The notes beneath the pieces are model-generated. The model was not told where the DNA came from. It searched no databases and was given only the letters and a program-made list of their open reading frames with translations. The translations under genes and the position numbers were made by a program. Positions 25,728 to 34,033 of a stretch of DNA of 64,000 bases are shown piece by piece (within the stretch, counting starts at the first letter, position 1; each line of letters opens with the position of its first letter). This stretch comes from an uncultured Bacteroidales bacterium (GTDB lineage Bacteria > Bacteroidota > Bacteroidia > Bacteroidales > P3). The stretch covers positions 186,001 to 250,000 of the forward strand of contig ONIP01000003.1 of the NCBI GenBank assembly GCA_900317955.1. Reading direction: 5' to 3'.

Positions 25728-26540
25728 ATGAAAAACCTATTGATGAGTGCTGCAGTCGGCGACATTGCAGGCAGTGCATACGAGGGACGGAGCCATCGCA
25801 CCAAGGACTACAACAGAGTAAAGATGTTCAGCTCGCGAGCAAGATTTACTGATGATACTGTGTGCACTTTTGCTTGTGCCGAAGTTTTTATTGACCATCT
25901 GGATATGGCAAAGAATCTTTGGAAGTGCTGCAATGAGCATCCTTATGCCGGCTATGGGCATAAGTACAAGGAGTGGATGGCAAGCCACAATCCGCAGCCA
26001 TATATGAGTTTCGGCAATGGTAGTGCTATGCGTTGTTCTTCGGCTGGATGGCTTGCTAAGAGCGAGGAGGAGTGTATACAGATGGCTACTATGACAGCGA
26101 ATCCCACCCACAACCATCCAGAGGGTATTAAAGGAGCAGTGGCAACAGCAATGGCTATCTACTATCTCAAGAACGGGCATGACAAGGAGTATGTCAAAGA
26201 GAATGTCCTTGCAAGGTATTATCCCGAGTGGGCATCAAAGAAATACAACGATTTCCATGACAGTTACACTTTCGATTCCACATGTCCGGGGTCAGTGGGA
26301 CCTGCCATTATCTGTTTTTTGGAGTCTAAGGACTATGTGGACTGCCTGAAACTGGCAATCTCGTTAGGTGGAGACGCTGACACCCTCGCAGCCATCTCGG
26401 GTCCTATGGCCTATGCCTTCTACAAGGAGATGCCGGATAGTCTGGTGTATAAGGCCATGAAGATGCTGCCCGACTGGATGGTGGATGTGAACGACAGGTT
26501 CGACAAGGCTTGTGCCGATATTGAAAACAACAATAAATAA
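25728..26540 (+). CDS. ADP-ribosylglycohydrolase (ARH/DraG family), copy 1
   Basis: Cleaves ADP-ribose from modified proteins or small molecules, using two Mg or Mn ions. The 270-residue protein has all family motifs: GDIAGSAYEG, FTDDTV (D42, D43), GNGSAMRCS, HNHPEGIKGA and LGGDADTLAAI (D216, D218), so it should be active. It follows the VWA gene by 16 bp and is separated from copy 2 by only 4 bp. The target is unknown. No ADP-ribosyltransferase is visible in the window, so it may reverse a host- or phage-made modification, or process a free ADP-ribose compound. Confidence 0.92.
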   Translation: MKNLLMSAAVGDIAGSAYEGRSHRTKDYNRVKMFSSRARFTDDTVCTFACAEVFIDHLDMAKNLWKCCNEHPYAGYGHKYKEWMASHNPQPYMSFGNGSAMRCSSAGWLAKSEEECIQMATMTANPTHNHPEGIKGAVATAMAIYYLKNGHDKEYVKENVLARYYPEWASKKYNDFHDSYTFDSTCPGSVGPAIICFLESKDYVDCLKLAISLGGDADTLAAISGPMAYAFYKEMPDSLVYKAMKMLPDWMVDVNDRFDKACADIENNNK

Positions 26541-26544
26541 CCAT

Positions 26545-27318
26545 ATGATAGGAGCAATAATAGGCGACATAGTAGGGTCGCGATTTGAATTTAACAACCA
26601 TCGTTCGACAGAGTTCGGGTTCTTTCATCCCGATTGTGAGTTCACCGATGACACGGTAATGACAGTGGCGGTTGCCGATGCCATTATGAGCGGGCGTACG
26701 TTCGGAGAGGTGATGCATGAATATGGGCGCCAGTATCCCAATCGTGGCTATGGTGCGCGTTTCTTTAACTGGCTGCTTTCTGAGAATCCGAAACCATACA
26801 ATTCCTTTGGTAATGGTTCGGCTATGCGAGTGTCACCATGCGCACTACTCTCAACAGGGAACCGCGAATTGGCTCTTACATGGTCAACTGCTTCCGCAGT
26901 CTGTACTCATAACCATCCTGAGGGTGTGAAGGGTGCTATGGCCATTACGGATTGTATCTTGATGGCAATGGAACAAAGGCCAAAAGAAGAAATCAAGAAC
27001 CTTGCGGTGCAGCTCTATGGGTATAATATGAATTTCACTATCGATGAGATACGTCCCAAGTTCCAGTTTGACGAAACGTGCCAGAATACCGTACCGCAGG
27101 CTATTGAGTGTTTTTTAGAGAGTCACGATTTCGAAAGTGCTATTCGCATTGCTGTGTCTCTTGGAGGTGATAGCGACACTATCGCTAATATCACTGGCGG
27201 AATAGCTGAAGCCTACTATGGTGTTCCGTTGGCGATGCGTACCACAGCACTTGATATGTTACCAGAAGGAATCCAGAAAGTAGTAGAAGAAATGTATAAC
27301 TATTCATCTCGTAATTGA
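26545..27318 (+). CDS. ADP-ribosylglycohydrolase (ARH/DraG family), copy 2
   Basis: A second, complete ARH enzyme of 257 residues with the same metal-binding set: MIGAIIGDIVGSRFE, FTDDTVMTV, GNGSAMRVSPCA, THNHPEGVKGAMA and LGGDSDTIANI. It differs from copy 1 throughout, so the pair is an old duplication or two separate acquisitions rather than a recent copy, and the substrates may differ. ATG 26545 is preferred over an upstream GTG, since it follows the stop of copy 1 by 4 bp. It is the last gene of the set; the convergent GH29 gene ends 125 bp downstream. Confidence 0.92.
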   Translation: MIGAIIGDIVGSRFEFNNHRSTEFGFFHPDCEFTDDTVMTVAVADAIMSGRTFGEVMHEYGRQYPNRGYGARFFNWLLSENPKPYNSFGNGSAMRVSPCALLSTGNRELALTWSTASAVCTHNHPEGVKGAMAITDCILMAMEQRPKEEIKNLAVQLYGYNMNFTIDEIRPKFQFDETCQNTVPQAIECFLESHDFESAIRIAVSLGGDSDTIANITGGIAEAYYGVPLAMRTTALDMLPEGIQKVVEEMYNYSSRN

Positions 27319-27443
27319 GGATGGCTCTTTTATTCGTCGCGTCCTTGTCGGGATGCTTTTCTTTGCATCAGGGAATCAAAGTGCTGTACGATGATATTCA
27401 AATCTCACCCTTGAGGATGATTAATGGAAGTCTCCTTAATCCT

Positions 27444-30400
27444 TTATTGGGTTGAGATTTCGATGATGTTGGGGTTGTAGATGATGGCGTTGGAAAGGTC
27501 TATGAAACCGAGGCCTGTGAGGGCGAAGCCTTCGGGGGCGAAGAGGAGTGTGGGATGTCCTTGAGGGTCGTGGTCGTAGTCGAAGGGGTTCTGCGAGCCT
27601 ACGAGGATAGCTCCTTCGTTCAGCTGGATGTTTACATTTTTGGGGACGTGGAGGCTACCGGTGAGGTAACGGCCTACTTCGAAGACGAGTGTGCCGCCAC
27701 CGTGGTCGGCGATGTAGTTGAGGGCACGTTGGATGGAGGAGGTATTGAGGGTTATGCCATTGCTTTTGCAACCGAAGAAGGAGGCTTTGTAGAGAGTATA
27801 TCCCTCGCTGTAAGGGGTAGTGTTGTTTTGGGAGGTGATGAGGTCGGAGGTGGTGGCGGAGGCGTCAATGCCCGAGATGTTGTCGTGGGTGCCTTTCTGT
27901 TGTCGAGTGGTGATTGTTGAGTGTTGTTTTTTCAGCCCAGTCACGTTGTTGGCAACGAGTTGGCTGGTGTTAGGCTGACGTTTTTTCTCTGTAATCGCGG
28001 TGTGGTGGAGTGTGAGGCCGTTGACATCGTCGGCCACGATGGCTGGGCGGTAGTCGGTATCCTCGACACGGAGAGTGACATTGTCGAGCGTTATGCTGTC
28101 GGCGTGGCGCAGGTAGAGCCCCCAGGCGGGGAGTTCTTTCCACATGGAGAATTCGGGGTAGCGACGTTCCCATTCGGGGATGGCGGCTAACTGGTTTGGC
28201 GAGGTGCCACGATAGGCGTAGGAGGTGTCGGTCTGTCCAGGAAAGACTATCTCGGCATTCTGGAGAGTGATGTTTTGTATGCGCATGCCGGGAGTGCCGG
28301 AGATGACGGCGGGGGAGATGTTGCGGGGTTGGTCTTCGACAGGGCCTTCGTAGGGGTAGCCGGCATCGGGCTTGTAGATGGGCACTTCAGCATAGAGGTT
28401 CTTGATGACGATATTGCGGAGGCAGGCTTGCTGGGAGGGGTTGGTGTTGCGCGAAGCGAGTCGCAGGAAGAAGGGGTTGCCCGTGTTGATACTGCGAAGG
28501 CTGTCGACAACTACGTCCTCGATGATTGCCCCGTCGACACTGGCGGCGGTGAATGCGCTGCGGTAGGTGTCGTAGATGAGGATGTTGCGGAAACGGAAGT
28601 GGCGGAAGACTCCGCGTGTGACGGTGCCGAACTTGATGCCGTTGGCACTGCTGCGGCCGACGCAGTTCTCCACAAGGATGTTCTCGGAGAGGCCGTCTTT
28701 GCTGTGGCTCTTGAAACAGAAGGCATCGTCGGCAGCATCGTAGTTGCAGTTGCGTATGACGACATCGCTACAGTCGACTATGTCCACACCGTCGTTGTTC
28801 CAGTAGCTTTTGCTGTCTACGGTTTGGTCTTCTATCAGTACGTGGCGGCACTGGTCGTACTGTTGGTTCCAGCTGGCAGGGTTGCGCAGGGTGATGCCGC
28901 GGACGGTGACGTTGTCGCACTCGCGGAAGTGTATGTTCTCGGGGCGGTTGGTTTCGTTGGGGCGGTCGTATTTGAGGGGGTCTTGTATCAGTCCGAGGTG
29001 TATGAGGTTGACGGTGTTGTTGGCCACTTCCCAACCGCGGCAGTCGATGGTGCCTTGTCCAGTGATGGAGATGTCGTGCTGCTTGACGGCAAAGAGGAGG
29101 GCTGTCCAGCGGCAGTAGGGGTCTTTGACGTAGTCGAGGGGGTTGAGGGAGCCGAGAAGTACGGCGCCGCTATCGAGATGTAGGTTGACACCGCTTTTGA
29201 GATATAGGGTACCCGTCACATATTCCCCTGCGGGGATGGAGACGGTTTGGATGGTGCCTTTGCGGCAATAGCGTGCCGAAGCACTATCAATGGCGGCTTG
29301 GAGTGAGCGTGTGTTGAGTATTTGGCCGCCGCCGGTTGCCCAATAGGTGGTTGCAAAGATGGTGTCGCCGTGTTCGATGGGGGGTGGAGGTTGCAGAATA
29401 TCGTCGCGGAACAGTCCAACACGGTTGATGACAGGGCAGGCGAGGGAATGCTCGAAGACGATGCGCACGGCGCGGGCAGTGGTGAGGGGGGTGAGGAGGA
29501 TGCGTTTATAGCCTATGGTGGTGCCGTGGGCAAGGGTGGTCCACCCTGTGCTTGAGTTGTCGTTCGGCTTGCCGGGGTGGTCGGAGGTTGTCTCAACACG
29601 GAAGGACGCGACACGCTGGCCAAGGGGGATATATTCTTGCAGCATGATGCGGTTGAAAGTGACGGGGTGGTCGAACAGGAGGGTGAGTGTGGGCGTGAGG
29701 CAGCTGTCGGGGACAGTCCAGTATGTGTGGTAATGGGTGTCGAGTACATGAGCTGGAGAGTAGTCGGTGCCGCGGCAGTGAGTGGCAGAGACGGTTGCCG
29801 AGGAGGCGAGGTCGTGGGAGAAGATGCTGTCGAGGGCGGCACGGAACTCCATAAGGCGTATGGAGTCTTCGGTGGGAATCAGTCCTCGGGTGTCGGGGGG
29901 CACGTTGAGAAGCAACAGGGAGTTGCGGCCTACGCTAGTGTAATAAATATCGAGTAGTTGTTGCAGGCTTTTGGGCTGTTCGTTGGCGTGGTAGAACCAG
30001 CCGGGGCGGATAGAGACGTCGGTTTCGGAGGGAATCCAGACAGTGCCTTGCGGGTTGCCTTGGTTCAACACGTTCAGCGGAGGGGCACCTGCTCCGGGGG
30101 TGAAACCGGACGTATCGAGTAGCGACCAGCATGTTTCACCATTGCGGCCTTGTTCGTTGCCCATCCAATGGCATCCTGGACCCACGTCGCTGAAGATTAA
30201 AGCTTGCGGCTGAAGGGCGGCTACGGTGGAGTTGAAAAGCGGCCAATCGTATTGCTGTTTGCGTCCGTTGGGACCTTCGCCGTTGGCTCCGTCGAACCAT
30301 TGTTCGAAGATGTCGCCGTAGTTGCTGAGTGCATGCTGGAGGGTTTGGCGGAAGGTTTCGTTGTAGGCAGGGGTGCCGTAAGTGGGGGCGTTGCGGTCCC

Positions 30401-30839
30401 AAGGGGATATGTATACTCCCATTTTAATGCCTTGTTCGCGGCAGGCATCGGAGAGTTGCCGTAGGACGTCGCCTTTGCCGTTGAGCCATGCACTTTGAGC
30501 CACGGTATGGTTGCTGACGGGGTTAGGCCAAAGGCAGAAACCGTCGTGATGTTTGGCGGTGAGGATAATGCCGGACATGCCAGCTTTTTTGGCAGTAGAT
30601 ACCCATTGACGGCAGTCGAGGGCTGTGGGGTTGAAGATGTCTTCGGGTTCGGTTCCTTCGCCCCATTCAAGGCCGGAGAAGGTATTGGGTCCGAAGTGGC
30701 AGAACATGTTTATCTCCATTCGTTGCCAGCGGACTTGTTGGGGGGTGGGGCAGGGGCCGTAGGGCGACGGGGGTTTGACGGAGGCGCATCCGTATAACAG
30801 TAGGATAGATGTTATTATGGGATATAGGAGTTTGCTCAT
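27444..30839 (-). CDS. GH29 alpha-L-fucosidase-like / GH28-like beta-helix fusion lipoprotein
   Basis: An 1131-residue lipoprotein (lipobox LLLYGCAS) made of several parts. Residues about 25-340 form a GH29 fucosidase-like domain (KHHDGFCLWPNP, EQWFDGANGEG with the probable nucleophile D183). A discoidin-like stretch (about 345-480) follows, then a GH28-like parallel beta-helix (about 500-910) with YLKSGVNLHLDSGAVLLGS, WNNDGVDIVDCSDVVIRN and DDAFCFKSHS. The last about 115 residues restart a beta-helix entry (YLTGSLHVPKNVNIQLNEGA, then NPFDYDHDP, echoing the earlier NPLDYVKDP) and stop early. The start is ATG 30839. A role in attacking fucose- and galacturonate-containing glycans at the cell surface is inferred. 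Confidence 0.8.
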   Translation of the reverse strand: MSKLLYPIITSILLLYGCASVKPPSPYGPCPTPQQVRWQRMEINMFCHFGPNTFSGLEWGEGTEPEDIFNPTALDCRQWVSTAKKAGMSGIILTAKHHDGFCLWPNPVSNHTVAQSAWLNGKGDVLRQLSDACREQGIKMGVYISPWDRNAPTYGTPAYNETFRQTLQHALSNYGDIFEQWFDGANGEGPNGRKQQYDWPLFNSTVAALQPQALIFSDVGPGCHWMGNEQGRNGETCWSLLDTSGFTPGAGAPPLNVLNQGNPQGTVWIPSETDVSIRPGWFYHANEQPKSLQQLLDIYYTSVGRNSLLLLNVPPDTRGLIPTEDSIRLMEFRAALDSIFSHDLASSATVSATHCRGTDYSPAHVLDTHYHTYWTVPDSCLTPTLTLLFDHPVTFNRIMLQEYIPLGQRVASFRVETTSDHPGKPNDNSSTGWTTLAHGTTIGYKRILLTPLTTARAVRIVFEHSLACPVINRVGLFRDDILQPPPPIEHGDTIFATTYWATGGGQILNTRSLQAAIDSASARYCRKGTIQTVSIPAGEYVTGTLYLKSGVNLHLDSGAVLLGSLNPLDYVKDPYCRWTALLFAVKQHDISITGQGTIDCRGWEVANNTVNLIHLGLIQDPLKYDRPNETNRPENIHFRECDNVTVRGITLRNPASWNQQYDQCRHVLIEDQTVDSKSYWNNDGVDIVDCSDVVIRNCNYDAADDAFCFKSHSKDGLSENILVENCVGRSSANGIKFGTVTRGVFRHFRFRNILIYDTYRSAFTAASVDGAIIEDVVVDSLRSINTGNPFFLRLASRNTNPSQQACLRNIVIKNLYAEVPIYKPDAGYPYEGPVEDQPRNISPAVISGTPGMRIQNITLQNAEIVFPGQTDTSYAYRGTSPNQLAAIPEWERRYPEFSMWKELPAWGLYLRHADSITLDNVTLRVEDTDYRPAIVADDVNGLTLHHTAITEKKRQPNTSQLVANNVTGLKKQHSTITTRQQKGTHDNISGIDASATTSDLITSQNNTTPYSEGYTLYKASFFGCKSNGITLNTSSIQRALNYIADHGGGTLVFEVGRYLTGSLHVPKNVNIQLNEGAILVGSQNPFDYDHDPQGHPTLLFAPEGFALTGLGFIDLSNAIIYNPNIIEISTQ

Positions 30840-30861
30840 GTGTAGGATGCGTTTGTGAATT

Positions 30862-30926
30862 ATTGCTTGAATGCTTGATTGTGTTAATGCTTGAGTGGCT
30901 GGCGCAGTAAAATTACTCAATCAAGC
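30862..30926. repeat. Low-complexity intergenic repeat with inverted arms
   Basis: GCTTGATTG (30873-30881) pairs with CAATCAAGC (30918-30926), and TTGCTTGA/TCAAGCAA overlaps the same arms. TGCTTGA units recur. It lies between two minus-strand genes and has no T-run. Confidence 0.55.
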
Positions 30927-30995
30927 AATCAGTATAATGTGTTAATTCATTAGTCAAATTTTTTTTCGCATTAACTAATTCTGTTTATTGGGAGG

Positions 30996-33485
30996 TTATT
31001 TACCATATTGTATGGTGATTTTGATATTGGAGAGGGTAACGCTGCTTCCTGGCAGCCAGTCTTTTTCGGAGTAAGGGGGATGTATGGTTATTGTTAGTGA
31101 ACAGATTTTTTTGGTGCTTAGGGGAAACTCTTTGGTAATGCTCACATGCTCTCCTTTGGAATAGTTACGGTAGAGGGTTTCGTCGCACTTTTCGTCGTTG
31201 TCGCCTGAGAAATGGTAAGTGAAGATGGGGAATTGTTCCATGTTCGGGTTGCCGTTTACGGAGGCGTCGGCATCAAGGGTTACGCGTACTGTGCTGAATC
31301 CATTGTGGCCAAGTAGTTTTGTGGTTGGGAAAACGGTGAGTTCCTGATAGGAGGATTTGTCGTTGGGAGAGACGGATACGATATCGGTGCTGGATTGGTA
31401 GATGCTTGCGGTGGTGTATTGGCGGTGGTTGACTGGATGGGCTGTGAGACGGTTGGAGAGATAAGTGTAGGAGTAGAGGTAGCGCAGGAGTTCCATCTGT
31501 CGACGACAGGTGCGGAGCGAAGCTGTATCGGAGCAAGGGTTGAGGGTGAGGTCGGGAGAGATGGTGTAGAACTCTTCGGGCAGGAAACCGTTGGCGGGTT
31601 GGTAGTAGTAGTTGCGGTAGATGATGTTCTGAATCATGTGGATGTAGTTCACTACGACAAGTGTTTTGGGGGAGGGGCCAATGCCGTCGCCTAACCAATG
31701 GACAGTAGGGTGGGCGGGGAGGCCGTAGCGGGAGGTGAGGAGGCTGTAGAGGGCAGGGGCGATGTCGTTGTGGGTGACTATATGTGAGAAAGTGGCGGGG
31801 CGTTGGATGAGCGGAGACCAGAGTATGAGGGGTACGTGGTGGGAGGTGAGGTAGTCGCCGATGGGTCGGCCAGTGGCATGGTCGCCAGTGATGACAAAGA
31901 GGGTGTTTTCATAACCGGGAAGAGACCGGTAGGCGTTGATGAAACGTCTGAGACAGTCGTTGGTAAAGAGGCATGCAGGAAGGAGGTCGGACAGTCTTTG
32001 GTTGGCGGGCGGGAGGGACAGTCGGCTGGCGCGTTGTTCGTATTGTTTTTGCAGTTTTTTGTCTTGCAGTCGCAGCACTTCGTGCATGGACATAGTGGTT
32101 ATAAGAGAAAGGTGGGGAGCGGGATGTGGTTGGTGAGATAATGCTTTCAGGTTCCGGAGTGTGTAGACGAAAAGGGAATCGTCGTTGTATCCCCACCAAT
32201 TGGCGATATTGTGGGATGGGGAAGCTTTAAATTCCTCGTAAAGAGGAGAGAGGTAGTCAATGCGCTGAGCTGTGAGATATTCGTAGATGCAGTCGAAGTG
32301 GAAGTCGCCGGCATAGTAGGCGCGTGTGTTGTAACCGGTTGATTTGAGAAGGGTGAAAAGGCTGTTGTGGTCGGGCATGACACCGAACTGGAAACTGCGA
32401 GGGCCGCCTACTGAACCTGTAATGGCGGGTACGGCGCCGTAGCTGCGCATGGTGGTGGAGAGGCAGTTGCGCCAATAGAGGCCGGTAGCGGCAAGCGAGT
32501 CGACGAATGGCATGGCTCCGGAGCCCATTAGTTCAGCCCCTAACGATTCGACAAGGATGATGACAATGTTGGGCGGGGTGTTGCTGGTTTGGAAGTATGG
32601 GTTGAGGAAGGTGTCGACGGGGGTGGTGCGTTCCAAGGGGTAGAGCGGGTCGACGGGGGTGCCCCATTCGGGATGGGTGGCAATGAGTTCGGAGATATAC
32701 TGATCGTTGTATTCTATTTGTTCGCTGTTAGTTAGATTAGGGTCACCATTTGCTTTAAGGAGGTGAGATTGGTGGAAATAGATGCGACAGTCTTCGACCA
32801 AATACAGGGTTTTGTTGAGGATGAATTGGCGATAGTTATTTACTATCAAATGTGACATTTTGAATATGAGAGAGAGTATTATCAATATGCCGACAACGGC
32901 TGCTACCACCCACTTGGCGGGAGTGGGATGTTTGGCGCGCCAGAGGGAGAGGGCTGTAAGTCCTCCTGTAAGCACTACCACAAGCACGATGGGGAGAACG
33001 ATGCCCATGGCGCCTTTTATAGCCAAGATGGTTTCGCCGATGGGACGTATTATCAGTTCGCAGCCGAGCAGGAAACCGTTGTGAGCGACATACAGAGTGA
33101 GTCCAACTTCAGACAGTAGCAGAAGTGCATACAGTATAGCTGATGTTATGATGGCAGCCCGTTCGGAGAGAAGTCGTATCAAAAAGAAGAGGATTCCAAT
33201 AATCAGAGCCTCCCATGAAGCAACGATTAAGTTGTAAACCAAAGAATTGACCCAAATCTGTCCATTGACGGCATTGGTTCCTAAGGCTAAGAGCTCCACT
33301 ACCTTGAGTATGATGAGACAGACCAGATAGACGCCTACAATGGCCAAGTAGCGGGATAAAGAAGAGGAGAAATTTTTCGGGGGATTGTCGGATATTGATG
33401 AGACGGAACCGTTGGAATCACGCAATATCGAGTGATTCGATTTTCGTTTGAATAGAGAGCATTTGGGGTGGGAATGGTGGATCAT
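30996..33485 (-). CDS. LTA-synthase-like membrane sulfatase/phosphoglycerol transferase
   Basis: An 829-residue protein with an N-terminal membrane part of about five spans (residues 45-215), then a periplasmic alkaline-phosphatase-superfamily domain. Metal and nucleophile sites are visible: NIVIILVESLGAE and the probable nucleophile Thr in STTMRSYGAVPAITGS, then ITGDHATGR. Relatives transfer phosphoglycerol or phosphoethanolamine to glycans or lipids; which one applies cannot be decided. An extra beta-rich C-terminal domain (about 690-829, ending VTLSNIKITIQYGK) is added. The start overlaps the thioesterase stop by 4 bp (ATGA), suggesting coupling. A 155-bp repeat-bearing gap separates it from the GH29 fusion gene. 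Confidence 0.85.
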   Translation of the reverse strand: MIHHSHPKCSLFKRKSNHSILRDSNGSVSSISDNPPKNFSSSLSRYLAIVGVYLVCLIILKVVELLALGTNAVNGQIWVNSLVYNLIVASWEALIIGILFFLIRLLSERAAIITSAILYALLLLSEVGLTLYVAHNGFLLGCELIIRPIGETILAIKGAMGIVLPIVLVVVLTGGLTALSLWRAKHPTPAKWVVAAVVGILIILSLIFKMSHLIVNNYRQFILNKTLYLVEDCRIYFHQSHLLKANGDPNLTNSEQIEYNDQYISELIATHPEWGTPVDPLYPLERTTPVDTFLNPYFQTSNTPPNIVIILVESLGAELMGSGAMPFVDSLAATGLYWRNCLSTTMRSYGAVPAITGSVGGPRSFQFGVMPDHNSLFTLLKSTGYNTRAYYAGDFHFDCIYEYLTAQRIDYLSPLYEEFKASPSHNIANWWGYNDDSLFVYTLRNLKALSHQPHPAPHLSLITTMSMHEVLRLQDKKLQKQYEQRASRLSLPPANQRLSDLLPACLFTNDCLRRFINAYRSLPGYENTLFVITGDHATGRPIGDYLTSHHVPLILWSPLIQRPATFSHIVTHNDIAPALYSLLTSRYGLPAHPTVHWLGDGIGPSPKTLVVVNYIHMIQNIIYRNYYYQPANGFLPEEFYTISPDLTLNPCSDTASLRTCRRQMELLRYLYSYTYLSNRLTAHPVNHRQYTTASIYQSSTDIVSVSPNDKSSYQELTVFPTTKLLGHNGFSTVRVTLDADASVNGNPNMEQFPIFTYHFSGDNDEKCDETLYRNYSKGEHVSITKEFPLSTKKICSLTITIHPPYSEKDWLPGSSVTLSNIKITIQYGK

Positions 33486-33880
33486 TTGGTTGTTTGTTTA
33501 GCCTTGTTTTCGGTGTTGGCCTGGAACTTGGCGTTGTCGACGATGAACCGTTCGTGTTGTCCTTCACCGATGAGACCGCAGGAATCGAATGCCTTGACAT
33601 GGAATACCAGTCGACGACGGTCAACCTCAATCAGTTCGCTGTCGCACCAGACTTCCATGCCGATGGGGGTGGCGGAGCAGTGACTGACGTTGATGTGTGT
33701 GCCGACGGTGCTTTGGCCTTCGGGTAGGAGGGGAGCGACGCTTTCGGCGCAGGTTTGTTCCATCAGGGCAATCATCATGGGTGTGGCAAACACCTGTGCC
33801 AGACCGCTGCCTACGCGGTCGGCGGTCATTTGGTCGGTGACGGTTTGTCGCAGTTGGTTTTTTATTCCTGGGGAGATCAT
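33482..33880 (-). CDS. Thioesterase, FlK-like hot-dog fold
   Basis: A 132-residue hot-dog thioesterase. ATPMMIALMEQTCAESV and STVGTHINVSHCSATPIG match the arrangement of the fluoroacetyl-CoA thioesterase (FlK) family, in which Thr, Glu and His are catalytic; T, E and H are present in the same order here (EQTCAE, GTHINVSH). It is followed by HVKAFDSCGLIGEGQHERFIV. The substrate is unknown, probably a small acyl-CoA. Its stop overlaps the next gene's start by 4 bp, and its 5' side abuts three 16-bp tandem repeats. Confidence 0.82.
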   Translation of the reverse strand: MISPGIKNQLRQTVTDQMTADRVGSGLAQVFATPMMIALMEQTCAESVAPLLPEGQSTVGTHINVSHCSATPIGMEVWCDSELIEVDRRRLVFHVKAFDSCGLIGEGQHERFIVDNAKFQANTENKAKQTTK

Positions 33881-33884
33881 ATTT

Positions 33885-33932
33885 TTAATTCGTTAATGTG
33901 TTAATTCGTTAATGTGTTAATTCGTGAATGTG
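33885..33932. repeat. Tandem 16-bp repeat, three units
   Basis: TTAATTCGTTAATGTG at 33885-33900 and 33901-33916 (identical), and a third unit at 33917-33932 with one change. A fourth, diverged unit may follow. It occupies the leader of the thioesterase gene. A relative lies at 52649-52753. Confidence 0.85.
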
Positions 33933-33968
33933 CAAATTCATTAATTCTTGAATGGTTTTTGTGGTTTT

Positions 33969-34007
33969 GTTGATATGTTTATCCGATTCGCATTAAAACA
34001 TATCAAC
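33969..34007. repeat. 12-bp inverted repeat downstream of recQ
   Basis: GTTGATATGTTT (33969-33980) and AAACATATCAAC (33996-34007), a perfect pair with a 15-base loop, 26 bases beyond the recQ stop. It may end or protect the recQ transcript. It resembles the repeat at 37305-37353. Confidence 0.65.
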
Positions 34008-34033
34008 ACAAAGTATCAACGTCACGTTTGAAA

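Noticed and set aside
33885..33932. CRISPR array
   Set aside because: The units are 16 bp and directly adjacent, with no spacers, and no cas genes are in the window.
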